Assembly: GCA_024637055.1 (NCBI GenBank)
Contig: JAGXFZ010000017.1
Coordinates: 1 to 43,817, forward strand
From: Gracilibacter sp.
GTDB lineage: Bacteria > Bacillota > Desulfitobacteriia > Desulfitobacteriales > Syntrophobotulaceae
Reading direction: 5' to 3'
DNA length: 43,817 nt
The notes beneath the pieces are model-generated. The model worked only from the letters and a program-made list of their open reading frames with translations, ran no database searches and was not told where the DNA came from. The position numbers were made by a program, and so were the translations under genes. This document shows, in pieces, positions 9,761 through 18,310 of this stretch. The number at the start of each line of letters is the position of its first letter. Position 1 is the first letter of the stretch.

Positions 9761-10308
9761 ACAAAAAAATAAATATATCTTGTGATGTTTGCCTTGACTT
9801 GATCCCCCTTGTGCGTGATAAGGTAGCCAGCGAGGATAGTAATGGGTTAGTTTATGAACATATAGATAAATGTGACAGCTGTAAAGCAGAGTTTGCATAT
9901 ACCGACAATAATCAAGACATCATTGATGATAAGAAGATTATCCACTCCATTAGAAAAAGTTTGTTTCTAACTGCTCTTATCTTTATAGCTTGTGGAGCTT
10001 TGCTCGGGGTGTATCTTTCAAACTCCATGAATATGTTTTATAATTTTTTGATTATGCCCATAGTTGGTGGGTCCGGATACCTAATCTTAAAGAAAAAGTG
10101 GGTCTGGACTCCTCTATGGATTTTCATTTTGTCTTATGTCTGGCTCTTTATCCAGAATGCCTTTGAAGGAATGCTGTCATCTGGATTTACAGTAGAGACA
10201 TTATATATTCCGCTGTTTTATAGCGGTATTTATGCAGGGCTCACCATCCTGGGAGTAGTGATTGTAGCACTTCTGAAGTATGCGTTTAGGAAAGAGGGGA
10301 CAGAATGA
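9757..10308 (+). CDS. Membrane anti-sigma factor with zinc-finger domain
   Basis: The start at 9757 is chosen because AAGGAGG lies at 9743-9749 and the ATGA overlaps the sigma stop; a longer frame inside the sigma gene is not needed. The 183-residue protein begins with a zf-HC2-like domain holding the HxxxCxxC zinc motif (HIDKCDSC) plus an N-terminal CDVC. About four hydrophobic membrane segments follow. Such proteins hold the cognate ECF sigma factor at the membrane until a signal arrives. The gene overlaps the next by four bases. The signal is unknown. Confidence 0.82.
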   Translation: MNKKINISCDVCLDLIPLVRDKVASEDSNGLVYEHIDKCDSCKAEFAYTDNNQDIIDDKKIIHSIRKSLFLTALIFIACGALLGVYLSNSMNMFYNFLIMPIVGGSGYLILKKKWVWTPLWIFILSYVWLFIQNAFEGMLSSGFTVETLYIPLFYSGIYAGLTILGVVIVALLKYAFRKEGTE

Positions 10309-11123
10309 AGAATAAAACAAAAGCTTTAAAAATTGCGGCACTCATCATCGCCGTAGCGCTTATAGGAATGATATTATTCATAACGAATGCTTTCGTGGGC
10401 AATCCCATATCGTCTGCTTTAGCAGATAAAGGTATTAAAGAGTATGTGGCTCAAAACTATTCGGACTTAGATTTGGAAGTTGAGAAAGCACGTTACAACT
10501 TTAAGTCTAATGAATATATGGCCAGAGCCAAGTCAAAATCAAGTATCGATACCCACTTCGCCATTTATTATCGGGGAGGACAAGTGACAAGGGATGATTA
10601 TGAGACCTATGTATTAGGGAAATATAACACACTTAGTAGGTTAGAACAGGAGTGTTCAAAGCTTGTAATCCCAATCTTGTCTAAGATTCCAGAGCTAGAA
10701 AATAATACAACCATGGTGCAAATAGAAAAGTGGGAATATGAAAAGGCCAGAGATGATATTAAGCTCGATATGAAGTATGAGAAGAACCTTCCCGTTGATA
10801 TGAAAGTTAACATTAGAGCTGATTTAAGTGATTTATCACTCAAGAACATGGCCGAAATTCTCGAGAATTCGTATCAGATTCTGCTGAACAATGATTTCCG
10901 ATTCACAGCCTATGATATCTTCTCTGAGTACGATGGGGTAATAGTAATGATTAATGACGTGACGCCTGAAGATATAGAAAGTGGAGAGCTTGAGAATTTG
11001 CTAAATGATGCCAAAAATTATGTCGATCCCCAATTAGATAAAGTCATTGAAAAGGGTGATGAAAAGCCTGAGCCTGTTAAAAGGATAAGGGTATTCATTA
11101 AGGATGGAAAAGAGCAACGTTAA
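10305..11123 (+). CDS. Membrane-anchored YfjL-like protein of the sigma/anti-sigma operon
   Basis: This 272-residue protein has one N-terminal membrane helix (about residues 8-30) followed by NAFVGNPIS, which resembles the start of the YfjL-like family of Firmicutes, and then a hydrophilic exterior domain rich in Lys, Glu and Tyr. It overlaps the anti-sigma gene in an ATGA-style arrangement, so the three genes are co-translated. A role in sensing or in modulating the anti-sigma factor is plausible from position only. The family assignment comes from recall of the N-terminal motif, not from a search. Confidence 0.6.
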   Translation: MKNKTKALKIAALIIAVALIGMILFITNAFVGNPISSALADKGIKEYVAQNYSDLDLEVEKARYNFKSNEYMARAKSKSSIDTHFAIYYRGGQVTRDDYETYVLGKYNTLSRLEQECSKLVIPILSKIPELENNTTMVQIEKWEYEKARDDIKLDMKYEKNLPVDMKVNIRADLSDLSLKNMAEILENSYQILLNNDFRFTAYDIFSEYDGVIVMINDVTPEDIESGELENLLNDAKNYVDPQLDKVIEKGDEKPEPVKRIRVFIKDGKEQR

Positions 11124-11215
11124 TTGCTAATCAGAATCTTCTGGGGATATATCTACACGTTTAATCAGTCTTCTTACTTTGATAATCAAAAGTCTGGTTT
11201 ATTTTGTCATATCTG

Positions 11216-11244
11216 TTGATAATACATCAAAAATGATTTATAAT
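11216..11244 (+). promoter_or_regulatory. Promoter for the XRE regulator / spoVS unit
   Basis: TTGATA (11216-11221), a 17-base spacer, then a perfect TATAAT (11239-11244). The spacer contains the first copy of a 13-base direct repeat that is likely an operator. Confidence 0.72.
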
Positions 11245-11269
11245 AATATTAGCAAAACATCAAAAATGA
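11224..11269 (+). repeat. Two 13-base direct repeats, candidate operator of the XRE regulator
   Basis: ACATCAAAAATGA occurs at 11224-11236 and again exactly at 11257-11269, 33 bases apart start to start, close to three DNA turns. One copy lies between the -35 and -10 boxes and the other just after the expected transcription start. This is the geometry of a repressor site and suggests autoregulation by the gene at 11334. Confidence 0.6.
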
Positions 11270-11333
11270 AGTATGTTATGAATAAAATTAGAAAATATTT
11301 GTAAAAAGTGATTACAAAAAGGAGATTTCGACT

Positions 11334-11678
11334 ATGCCGTTTATCAAGATAGATGTCAAAGAAGAAGTTGAACAAATAAAAAAAGAAGACTCGGAATTTA
11401 TTAAAGTCTACGAGATATTAGAGCGAAAACTACTTGAAGATGTTAGAAGATTGAGGAAAGAATTAGGTATAACACAACCAGATATTGCTAAAGAAACAGG
11501 ATTAAGTCAACAAAACATTTCAAGGATGGAAAAAGTAGGACACTCTCCCACTCTTAGAAATTTTTTAAGATATTTATCAGGAGCTGGATTGGAGATAGAA
11601 GTCAAAAAAAGAGAACCTGCCCCAAGTAGTATAGATGATAACAGTGGAGTTACAGTTACAGATAGTGACTCAGAATAA
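11334..11678 (+). CDS. XRE-family helix-turn-helix regulator, HigA-antitoxin-like
   Basis: This 114-residue protein has a Cro/CI-type HTH at about residues 37-85 (LRKELGITQPDIAKETGLSQ then QNISRMEKVG). The N-terminal stretch (EFIKVYEILERKLLEDVRRL) is like that of HigA-type antitoxins that follow a RelE toxin. No toxin gene lies beside it: the upstream gene is the sigma operon and the downstream gene is spoVS. The C-terminal tail is acidic and low-complexity. AAGGAGAT precedes the ATG. It probably represses its own promoter through the direct repeats upstream and may be co-transcribed with spoVS, 19 bases downstream. Confidence 0.8.
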   Translation: MPFIKIDVKEEVEQIKKEDSEFIKVYEILERKLLEDVRRLRKELGITQPDIAKETGLSQQNISRMEKVGHSPTLRNFLRYLSGAGLEIEVKKREPAPSSIDDNSGVTVTDSDSE

Positions 11679-11697
11679 AACTAGGGGGATCTTAAAT

Positions 11698-11958
11698 ATG
11701 GAAGTATTAAAAGTAGCTGCAAAATCTAATCCTAATTCTGTAGCTGGAGCTTTGGCAGGAGTTATAAGGGAAGAGGGGAAGGCAGAAATGCAGGCAATTG
11801 GTGCAGGGGCGCTCAATCAGGCAATTAAAGCAGTGGCTATTGCCAGAGGGTTTGTAGCTCCCAGCGGGATTAACCTTGTTTGTATTCCAGCCTTTGTTGA
11901 TGTGGAGATTGACGGGGAAGAGAGGACTGCAATAAAATTAATTATTGGGCCTCGTTAG
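11698..11958 (+). CDS. spoVS: Stage V sporulation protein S
   Basis: This 86-residue protein has the same length as known SpoVS and the same Alba-like pattern: VLKVAAKSNPNSVAGALAG, GAGALNQAIKAVAIARGF, and a C-terminus ending KLIIGPR. The start at 11698 is chosen because AGGGGGAT lies just upstream and the product matches family length; a longer frame starting at 11635 only overlaps the XRE gene. SpoVS is a small nucleic-acid-binding protein needed for proper sporulation and coat assembly in Bacillus. Its placement directly after an XRE regulator gene is unusual. It supports the view that the organism makes endospores. Confidence 0.95.
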   Translation: MEVLKVAAKSNPNSVAGALAGVIREEGKAEMQAIGAGALNQAIKAVAIARGFVAPSGINLVCIPAFVDVEIDGEERTAIKLIIGPR

Positions 11959-12032
11959 TTAATATTTATTCACTGTTGGGATAAGGCAGTGAAGCAGAAG
12001 CGTTAAACTAAGACGGAAGGAAAATCAGCATA

Positions 12033-13142
12033 ATGACAAGTGAAACGCTTATTATTTCACGGTTTAAAAGAATGAGGACCAGAATCATTAAGGCTTGTGA
12101 AACTGTTATCAATACAAGAATAGTACCCGAAAACGAACGTTTGGATAGTGCGCCATTGCTATACTTGGAATGGCCATTATCTGTTCCTAAGCCGTTTGTT
12201 GCTCTAGTCAAATCACAACGAGGGACTAGCGCATACTGGCCAAAGTTTGAACGGTTTCTTAAAGCAAATGATATTCCTTATAAAGAACTTGATATTAAAG
12301 CTTCGAGTTTCATATCCGAATGCAAGGATTTTGATATTGTCGCTTGGAGAACTTTATCAACTTATGTTGATCAGTGGGAGGCGGCGGATAAAGTTGAGTT
12401 CATTCAGGAATACCTTGGAAAAATGATTTTACCACCGCGACAAGCCCTGTGGTTGGACGAGGATAAAATTAGAGCACAATGGGTGCTTGAGTTAAACCAG
12501 CTTCCGGTTATAAACACTTTTATATCATACTCCAAAGAAGAAACAGAAAACTATATTGAAAGTTGCCAATATCCTTTTATATCAAAAGAGAAAACTTGTT
12601 CGAGGTCTGAAGGTGTTCAATTGATAAAAAACAAGAGTCAAGCAAGAAAACTTGTCAGACAAGTATTTAATGGTGGCTTGAAACTTAATAATTCATATGT
12701 TAAACAGAAGAACTATGTATATTTTCAGGAATTTGTACCAAATAAAGGTTTTGATCTCAGAGTAATTATGGTAGGAAATTCATACTTTGGTTATTATAGG
12801 TTCCCTAAAGCTGGTGATTATAGAGCTTCTGGTTCAGGAATAGTTACCAAAAAAGATATACCATTAGAAGTATTGCTATTAGCTAAGAAAGCACGTGAAT
12901 GTCTACCTAAGTCGTATTTGTCAGCGGTTGACTTCTTACAGGATACGCGTGATAACAAATTTTATATTATAGAGACATCAAGCTTTATTAGTATAGAATC
13001 TTGTGAACAACTAGTTGTAGACGGTGTAGCGGGACGGCATGTTGAACAAGATGGAGACTTCACTTTTGAGCCAGGTCGTTTTTGGGTTGAAGAGCTTATG
13101 ATGCAAGAATTAATGAAAGATTGGATTACGAAAAACTCATAA
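12033..13142 (+). CDS. ATP-grasp domain ligase
   Basis: This 369-residue protein has an N-terminal pre-ATP-grasp part (about residues 50-130) and an ATP-grasp fold. Visible features are DEDKIRAQWVLELNQLPV (central start of the domain), YPFISKEKTCSRSEGVQLI (the first ATP-binding lysine region), VYFQEFVPNKGFDLRVIMVG, YRASGSG, and a metal-binding end FYIIETSSF. ATP-grasp enzymes join a carboxylate, activated as an acyl phosphate, to an amine or thiol. The stop is 14 bases before the start of a carboxyethylornithine-synthase-like gene, so the ligase probably uses that product or its precursor. The specific substrates are not known. Base composition is AT-rich compared with much of the window. The ATG follows AAGGAAAATCAGCATA. 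Confidence 0.8.
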   Translation: MTSETLIISRFKRMRTRIIKACETVINTRIVPENERLDSAPLLYLEWPLSVPKPFVALVKSQRGTSAYWPKFERFLKANDIPYKELDIKASSFISECKDFDIVAWRTLSTYVDQWEAADKVEFIQEYLGKMILPPRQALWLDEDKIRAQWVLELNQLPVINTFISYSKEETENYIESCQYPFISKEKTCSRSEGVQLIKNKSQARKLVRQVFNGGLKLNNSYVKQKNYVYFQEFVPNKGFDLRVIMVGNSYFGYYRFPKAGDYRASGSGIVTKKDIPLEVLLLAKKARECLPKSYLSAVDFLQDTRDNKFYIIETSSFISIESCEQLVVDGVAGRHVEQDGDFTFEPGRFWVEELMMQELMKDWITKNS

Positions 13143-13156
13143 ACGAGGAGCAATAT

Positions 13157-14179
13157 ATGATGAAAAGTATGGGGTTTTTAATCAGCACAAAAGAAAATGA
13201 AAAAAGAAGAGCATTGTTACCGGAACAAGTAAGTAGTATTAAGAATAAAAGCTGTTTATTTTTTGAAAAAGGTTATGGAGACGTATTAGGATATACAGAT
13301 GCAGATTATATTAGGCAAGGCGCTAATATATTATCTAAACAAAAAATTATTAAAAAAGATATTATTTGTGATCCAAAGATAGGAGATGCTGACTACCTTT
13401 TGCAACTAAAAAAAGATCAAACTATTTTTGGTTATGTTCATGCCGTTCAAAATAGAGATATTACAGATAAAATAGTTAGTAAATCGTTAACCGCAATTGC
13501 GTGGGAGGAAATGTATGATAGCGGCAGACATATTTTTTGGAGAAATAATGAACTTGCTGGAGAAGCAGCTATCATGCATGCGTTTATATTATACGGAAGG
13601 ATGCCTTATGAATGTAAAGTTGCGTTAATCGGAAGGGGAAATATTGCTCGTGGAGCATATAGAATATTATCTTCTTTGGGTGCTGAAATAGTTGTCTATG
13701 ATAGAAAAATGGAATGTTTATTAAGAAAAGAAATTGCTGATTATGATGTCATTATAAATGCTGTTTCATGGGATACTCTGAGGGAAGATCACGTAATTTA
13801 TAGTGAAGACGTAAGAAATATGAAAAAAAACTCAATGATTATCGATATTAGTTGTGATAATTCTGGATGTATTGAAACGAGTGTACCGACAACCATTGAG
13901 GATCCAGTATATTTTGCCAAAGGTGTATTACATTATGTGGTTGACCATACGCCAACGTTGATATTCAATACAGCATCAAAGGTATTCGGCAGTGTACTTG
14001 TTGAGTATATTGATGATATTATTGAGGGCAATACTGAAAGTAATACAACGATAAAAAATGCAACGATTATAAATAAGGGTATTATCCTTGACCCCAAAAT
14101 TGTAAACTTTAACAAAAGATCAATTGGTGTGAGAACAAGGTCCAGTGGATTGGCAGCCGTTGTAGGTGGCCTTGAGTGA
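13157..14179 (+). CDS. N5-(carboxyethyl)ornithine synthase homologue (alanine dehydrogenase/PNT fold)
   Basis: The 340-residue product starts with GFLISTKENEKRRALLPEQV, typical of the alanine dehydrogenase / transhydrogenase N-terminal domain and close to the Lactococcus carboxyethylornithine synthase as I recall it. A nucleotide-binding motif GxGxxxxG is seen in LIGRGNIARGAYRIL, followed by the acidic end VVYDR. That enzyme reductively joins pyruvate to the side-chain amine of ornithine with NADPH, giving an opine-like amino acid. Start 13157 (or ATG 13160) is chosen for the GAGGAG at 13145-13150; an upstream frame start at 13121 lies within the ligase gene. A strong hairpin follows the stop at once. 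The family call is good; substrate identity (ornithine, lysine or other) is inferred. Confidence 0.75.
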   Translation: MMKSMGFLISTKENEKRRALLPEQVSSIKNKSCLFFEKGYGDVLGYTDADYIRQGANILSKQKIIKKDIICDPKIGDADYLLQLKKDQTIFGYVHAVQNRDITDKIVSKSLTAIAWEEMYDSGRHIFWRNNELAGEAAIMHAFILYGRMPYECKVALIGRGNIARGAYRILSSLGAEIVVYDRKMECLLRKEIADYDVIINAVSWDTLREDHVIYSEDVRNMKKNSMIIDISCDNSGCIETSVPTTIEDPVYFAKGVLHYVVDHTPTLIFNTASKVFGSVLVEYIDDIIEGNTESNTTIKNATIINKGIILDPKIVNFNKRSIGVRTRSSGLAAVVGGLE

Positions 14180-14216
14180 GAATAGGTGAATTCGTCCGCG
14201 AATTCACCTATTCTTT
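14180..14216 (+). terminator. Terminator of the ATP-grasp / CEOS unit
   Basis: A perfect 14-bp stem, GAATAGGTGAATTC (14180-14193) with GAATTCACCTATTC (14200-14213), starts right at the stop codon. The T stretch after it is weak (TTTGC), so termination may be partial. Confidence 0.7.
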
Positions 14217-14316
14217 GCAAGAAAGGGCCATTAGGTTATATATTAATGTTATATTGAACTAATTTAGCTATTGACCATATAAAAGAAATCTAAAGCTTCG
14301 TGGAGTTGAAATAAAA

Positions 14317-14762
14317 ATGAAAGAAAACGCAAAAGGGTTACAAGTTACCCGCAGAAGGTTCCTAAGGCTGGCTTGTCTTGCTGGTATTGGCTTATCTGCA
14401 CCGGTATTAGTATCTTGTAGTTCTAAAGATCAGATAATTCCGCTAAAATTGATCGGGTACAGGGGATATAACTATATGAATGAACTTCACGGCTCTCCCA
14501 ATATGAGAAAGATGATTAAAGATGATTGCTGAGATAAACTTAGCTTATCAACCTGATTTTGTCCTCATGGATGGCTATCTTAAAGGATCTTGGAAGCAAT
14601 AAGACGATTATGAAGACACCAATCTTCCAACATGAACAAATATCTAGGGCTGTGGAATTGGGTCTTGGTGTTTCCATTCCGGAAGAGATTGAAATTATCT
14701 CAGATGATTCGAAGGGAGAGGAGTATGGACGGCGGTTACATGAGATTATAAGAAGCAGTTAA
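14317..14762 (+). pseudogene. Tat-exported DUF362-like protein, degraded
   Basis: The first 71 codons encode a twin-arginine signal (RRRFLRLA) with a lipobox-like VLVSC, then sequence that stops at 14532. In a shifted frame the stretch IAEINLAYQPDFVLMDG continues, as expected for a DUF362 domain, and stops again near 14602. A third stretch (14559-14762) holds IFQHEQISRAVELGLGV, like the C-terminus of that family. Much of the middle of an intact protein of about 300-400 residues is missing. I infer at least one frameshift plus a large deletion. DUF362 proteins are often Fe-S proteins of unknown role. The family call rests on motif recall. Confidence 0.6.
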
Positions 14763-14784
14763 ACAGGACGGAATTCGAATGCAA

Positions 14785-14819
14785 AAGCCCTAGCCAATAA
14801 AAAGGCTAGGGCTTATTTT
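14785..14819. terminator. Bidirectional terminator between DUF362 pseudogene and SurA_N gene
   Basis: An 11-bp stem, AAGCCCTAGCC (14785-14795) with GGCTAGGGCTT (14804-14814), has ATTTT after it on the plus strand and TTTGC on the minus strand. It separates two genes that converge here. Confidence 0.8.
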
Positions 14820-14843
14820 AAAAATTCTCTAATGAGACCTGTA

Positions 14844-15542
14844 CTAGATTAAGATCTCAATCTCACTATCTTTTTTTAGAGATTCGAGGAAATCATTTTT
14901 AGCTTCGAGAAATTTTTGCTCCTCGAGGAACGCTACTATTTGAGGTCTTAATACTTCGTATTCGGGGACAGTTCCTCCCTGCTGAGATTGTTCATATTGT
15001 TCTTTAAAATAATTGTAGTAAGAACTGATTTCTTCTTCGGAAACGGTATTTTCCACAGGAATAGCTTGTGCCAAATATTGTTCGATTATTAGTGAATCAG
15101 AGATCTCCTTTTCTAATTCCGCAAGATGCAGACCATTAGCTTTAAGTGCCTCTTGGAATTGAGCTTCATCCGAAAATTGAGACTTGATTATTGTAACTTG
15201 TTCTTGAATATCATTTGCTGAAGATTTTATTCCTTCTTTTTGGGCTTCCTGCAGGAGCAAGGTTTGAGTAATCATCTCGTCTAAGAGTATCTGTTTAACC
15301 TGTTTTAGAGCTTCCTTGTTTTCTTCAGCATCTAAATCCAAGCCCTGCTGCTGTTTATAGGCAACTTTAGTCTGTTCGAGCTGTTGGGTATAAACAGATA
15401 AACCCAGCGGTTTGCCGTTGACGATAGCAACCTTATCTAATTGTTCTGCACTACTGCCAACTACAAGAACCCCAGTAAGCAACACTAAAGTAAGCGACAC
15501 TAAAAAAATTAAATACGTAAACTTTCTTAATCTAAAAATCAT
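14844..15542 (-). CDS. Membrane-anchored SurA N-terminal-like chaperone
   Basis: This 232-residue protein has a long hydrophobic N-terminus (about residues 8-30) followed by VAIVNGKPLGLSVYTQQL and a helical region (ILLDEMITQTLLLQEAQKEG) that match the SurA_N / PrsA chaperone fold. There is no parvulin PPIase domain: the protein ends soon after the second helical segment. It probably binds unfolded exported proteins at the membrane, acting as a chaperone without isomerase. No lipobox cysteine is visible, so it is a membrane-anchored or secreted protein and not a PrsA lipoprotein. It faces the DUF362 remnant across a shared terminator. Confidence 0.75.
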   Translation of the reverse strand: MIFRLRKFTYLIFLVSLTLVLLTGVLVVGSSAEQLDKVAIVNGKPLGLSVYTQQLEQTKVAYKQQQGLDLDAEENKEALKQVKQILLDEMITQTLLLQEAQKEGIKSSANDIQEQVTIIKSQFSDEAQFQEALKANGLHLAELEKEISDSLIIEQYLAQAIPVENTVSEEEISSYYNYFKEQYEQSQQGGTVPEYEVLRPQIVAFLEEQKFLEAKNDFLESLKKDSEIEILI

Positions 15543-15697
15543 ATCCTGCCCCCTAAGAGATATTTATTTCCTAACTTAACATAATACTAAATGCCGTTCA
15601 CTAGAATTCAATCGTTAATAATGTAACAAAGATAATAAATAGCGTCAAGGAATACTGAAAACTTTACATAATCTGGAGCATGACAATGGGCCGAGTG

Positions 15698-16480
15698 TTA
15701 CTTATCTGGATCTGCTATATTTTGCTTTTTGGCTTTATAATATATAAAAATTGATGCAACAATAATGGATACAACACTGACAACCTGTGCTACCCGTAAT
15801 GGTCCCAACATCAGGCTATCTGTTCTCATTCCTTCCACAAAAAAACGACCTAAGGAGTAGAGGATTAAGTAAGACATAGCGACGAACCCATCAGGTAAGG
15901 ATTTCCGCCGGATCATCCAAAGCAAGATAAGAAAGACTAGGCCACTCCATAAAGACTCATAGAGAAAAGTGGGATGGTAATACTGCCCGTCAATCAACAT
16001 CCCTTTTTGGATAAAATCCGGGAACTTACTTATAAACTCTGAGGAAACAGGACCACCGTGAGCTTCCTGATTGAAGAAATTGCCCCATCTCCCAATAGCC
16101 TGTCCGAGAATCAGACTGGGAGCGATGATGTCAGCAACCGGCCAGACTTTTAAGTTTTTGGTGCGACGAATGTACCAATAACCAGCTAGAAACCCTCCGA
16201 TAATACCGCCATGAATTGCCAAACCACCGTGCCAAACAGCCGGGATTTCCAAAGGATTAGCGGCGTAATATCCCCAATTAAAGACGACATAATAGAGCCT
16301 GGCTCCAATGATAGCAGCTGGCATTACAATCAGTAATAGATCGGCAAGCTTATCTGTGTCTATTTGGCGACGGATAGCATGGTAATTTGCAAGGATCATT
16401 CCTAAACCGAAAGCTAGAGCAATGAAAATACCATACCAAGCAACTGATAGAGAACCGAGATGAAAAGCTATTGGATTCAA
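15698..16480 (-). CDS. lgt: Prolipoprotein diacylglyceryl transferase
   Basis: This enzyme moves a diacylglyceryl group from phosphatidylglycerol to the lipobox cysteine of prolipoproteins at the membrane. The 260-residue product has about seven membrane segments and the family motifs HGGLAIHGGIIGG and the Lgt signature GRWGNFFNQEAHG, plus YHPTFLYES and the C-terminal GRFFVEGMRTD. I chose the TTG at 16480 because AGGAGG lies nine bases before it and the protein then begins NPIAFHLG as in relatives; an upstream ATG at 16543 would add 21 residues not seen in the family. Lipoproteins elsewhere in the window (2711-3910, 25087-27912) are likely substrates. It appears monocistronic. Confidence 0.95.
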   Translation of the reverse strand: MNPIAFHLGSLSVAWYGIFIALAFGLGMILANYHAIRRQIDTDKLADLLLIVMPAAIIGARLYYVVFNWGYYAANPLEIPAVWHGGLAIHGGIIGGFLAGYWYIRRTKNLKVWPVADIIAPSLILGQAIGRWGNFFNQEAHGGPVSSEFISKFPDFIQKGMLIDGQYYHPTFLYESLWSGLVFLILLWMIRRKSLPDGFVAMSYLILYSLGRFFVEGMRTDSLMLGPLRVAQVVSVVSIIVASIFIYYKAKKQNIADPDK

Positions 16481-16601
16481 GACGAATGTCCTCCTGTTTA
16501 TTTTTAATGCGATTATTATAGCATTTTTTATGTTCTTGTGCATTGTTGGTTGGGACTAGAAGGTTGGTGAAAACACATAAACTTAATTTTGCAAAATATT
16601 A

Positions 16602-16630
16602 CTTCTTCTTTTATAAGAAGAAGCTTTTCC
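16602..16630 (+). other. Hairpin with pyrimidine tail in the lgt / ABC-F intergenic region
   Basis: A 9-bp stem, CTTCTTCTT (16602-16610) with AAGAAGAAG (16615-16623), is followed by CTTTTCCTTT. It resembles a weak terminator ahead of the ABC-F gene. It could be an attenuator if transcription starts upstream, or unrelated. Confidence 0.4.
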
Positions 16631-16660
16631 TTTACTACGCTACATCTATATGGTTATAAT
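16631..16660 (+). promoter_or_regulatory. Possible promoter of the ABC-F gene
   Basis: TTTACT (16631-16636), an 18-base spacer and TATAAT (16655-16660). The -10 box is perfect, the -35 box weak. A second TTGACA at 16688 has no well-spaced -10. Confidence 0.45.
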
Positions 16661-16728
16661 GGTCTAGGAAAAAAACTACAAGATTTTTTGACAAGATAAT
16701 TTTAATTATAATCAAAGGGGTCAACCAA

Positions 16729-18285
16729 ATGAGTATCCTAACTGTAAAAAATTTAAATCACGGATTCGGTGATCGGGCGATTTTTAATAATGTTTCATTT
16801 AGACTCTTAAAAGGTGAACACATTGGTCTTATAGGGGCAAATGGTGAAGGTAAGTCAACCTTTATGGATATAATTACCCGCAAACTAGAGCCAGATGAAG
16901 GACAGGTCGAATGGGCTAAGAATATGCGCGTAGGTTATCTGGATCAACATACCGTTCTGGAAAAGGGTTCTACTATCCGTGATGCTCTTAAGAATGCGTT
17001 CAAATACCTTTTCGATTTGGAAACAGAGATGAATGAGATTTGCGATAAGATGGCTGAGGCATCTCCTGAAGAGTTGGAGACATTGATGGAAGACTTGGGG
17101 AATATTCAAGAGCTATTGGATAATAATGGTTTTTACATTATTGATGCCAAAGTCGAGGAGGTCGCAAGAGGATTAGGGTTAAATGATATCGGTTTAGACA
17201 AGGATGTTGATGATCTAAGTGGTGGACAACGAACAAAAGTTCTGCTCGCCAAGTTGCTTCTAGAGAAACCTGATATTCTACTCCTTGATGAACCTACAAA
17301 CTATCTAGACGAGAACCATATAGAATGGTTGAAGCGTTACTTACGGGAGTATGAAAATGCGTTTATCTTGATATCTCATGATATACCTTTCTTGGATAGC
17401 GTGATCAACCTAATCTATCACATGGATAACCTGCAGTTAAACCGTTATGTAGGGAACTATGAAAACTTCCAGAGTTCATATGAAACAAAAAAACAACAGG
17501 TGGAAGCTGCTTACAAGAAACAACAACAAGAGATCTCGGAACTGGAAGACTTCGTTGCTAGAAATAAAGCTAGAGTTTCTACCAGAAATATGGCGATGTC
17601 TCGCCAAAAGAAGCTTGATAAGATGGATAGAATTGAATTGACGAAGGAAAAGGTAAAGCCTCAATTTAATTTTAAAGCAGGTAGAACATCTGGAAAACAA
17701 GTTTTTGAGACTAAGGATCTGATTATAGGCTATGATGAACCACTTTCCAACACGTTAAATATCTCCTTGGAACGTGGTCAAAAAATTGCGCTAACTGGTG
17801 CTAACGGGATAGGGAAAACAACTCTATTAAGAAGTATCCTTGGAGAGATTACACCTATTTCAGGTGGTGTCGAGCTTGGAGAGTTTCTAGAAATAGGGTA
17901 TTTTGAACAGGAAATTAAGGGGTCTAATTATAATACATGTATTGATGAGTTCTGGGAGTCTTTTCCTGGTTATACCCAGTATGAAGTCAGAGCAGCCCTT
18001 GCTAGATGCGGTTTAACTACCAAGCATATAGAAAGTAAGATATTGGTGTTAAGCGGGGGTGAACAAGCTAAAGTACGTCTAAGCAAACTCATCAACAAAG
18101 AAACAAATCTTCTTGTGCTTGACGAACCGACTAACCATCTGGATGTTGAAGCCAAAGCGGAACTCAAACGTGCTCTTCAAGTATATAAAGGTAGTATTGT
18201 ATTAATCTGTCATGAACCAGAGTTTTACAATGATATCGTAACGGATATCTGGGACTGTGAGTCTTGGACTACAAAAGTGGTGTAA
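16729..18285 (+). CDS. ABC-F family ATPase (YkpA/YbiT-like)
   Basis: The 518-residue protein has two ABC domains and no membrane segment, so it is a ribosome-associated ABC-F factor and not a transporter. Domain 1: Walker A GANGEGKST (36-44), LSGGQ, LLLLDEPTNYLD. Linker of about 80 residues rich in Lys, Glu and Gln (about 240-315), the P-site tolerance motif region. Domain 2: GANGIGKTT, LSGGE, LLVLDEPTNHLD. ABC-F proteins bind the ribosomal E site and either tune translation or relieve antibiotics bound to the ribosome. The linker length and overall pattern are nearest to the YkpA/YbiT group; a resistance role cannot be decided from sequence. The ATG follows AAAGGGGTC. Confidence 0.9.
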   Translation: MSILTVKNLNHGFGDRAIFNNVSFRLLKGEHIGLIGANGEGKSTFMDIITRKLEPDEGQVEWAKNMRVGYLDQHTVLEKGSTIRDALKNAFKYLFDLETEMNEICDKMAEASPEELETLMEDLGNIQELLDNNGFYIIDAKVEEVARGLGLNDIGLDKDVDDLSGGQRTKVLLAKLLLEKPDILLLDEPTNYLDENHIEWLKRYLREYENAFILISHDIPFLDSVINLIYHMDNLQLNRYVGNYENFQSSYETKKQQVEAAYKKQQQEISELEDFVARNKARVSTRNMAMSRQKKLDKMDRIELTKEKVKPQFNFKAGRTSGKQVFETKDLIIGYDEPLSNTLNISLERGQKIALTGANGIGKTTLLRSILGEITPISGGVELGEFLEIGYFEQEIKGSNYNTCIDEFWESFPGYTQYEVRAALARCGLTTKHIESKILVLSGGEQAKVRLSKLINKETNLLVLDEPTNHLDVEAKAELKRALQVYKGSIVLICHEPEFYNDIVTDIWDCESWTTKVV

Positions 18286-18310
18286 AGTTATAAGCGAAGG
18301 GGATATCCAT

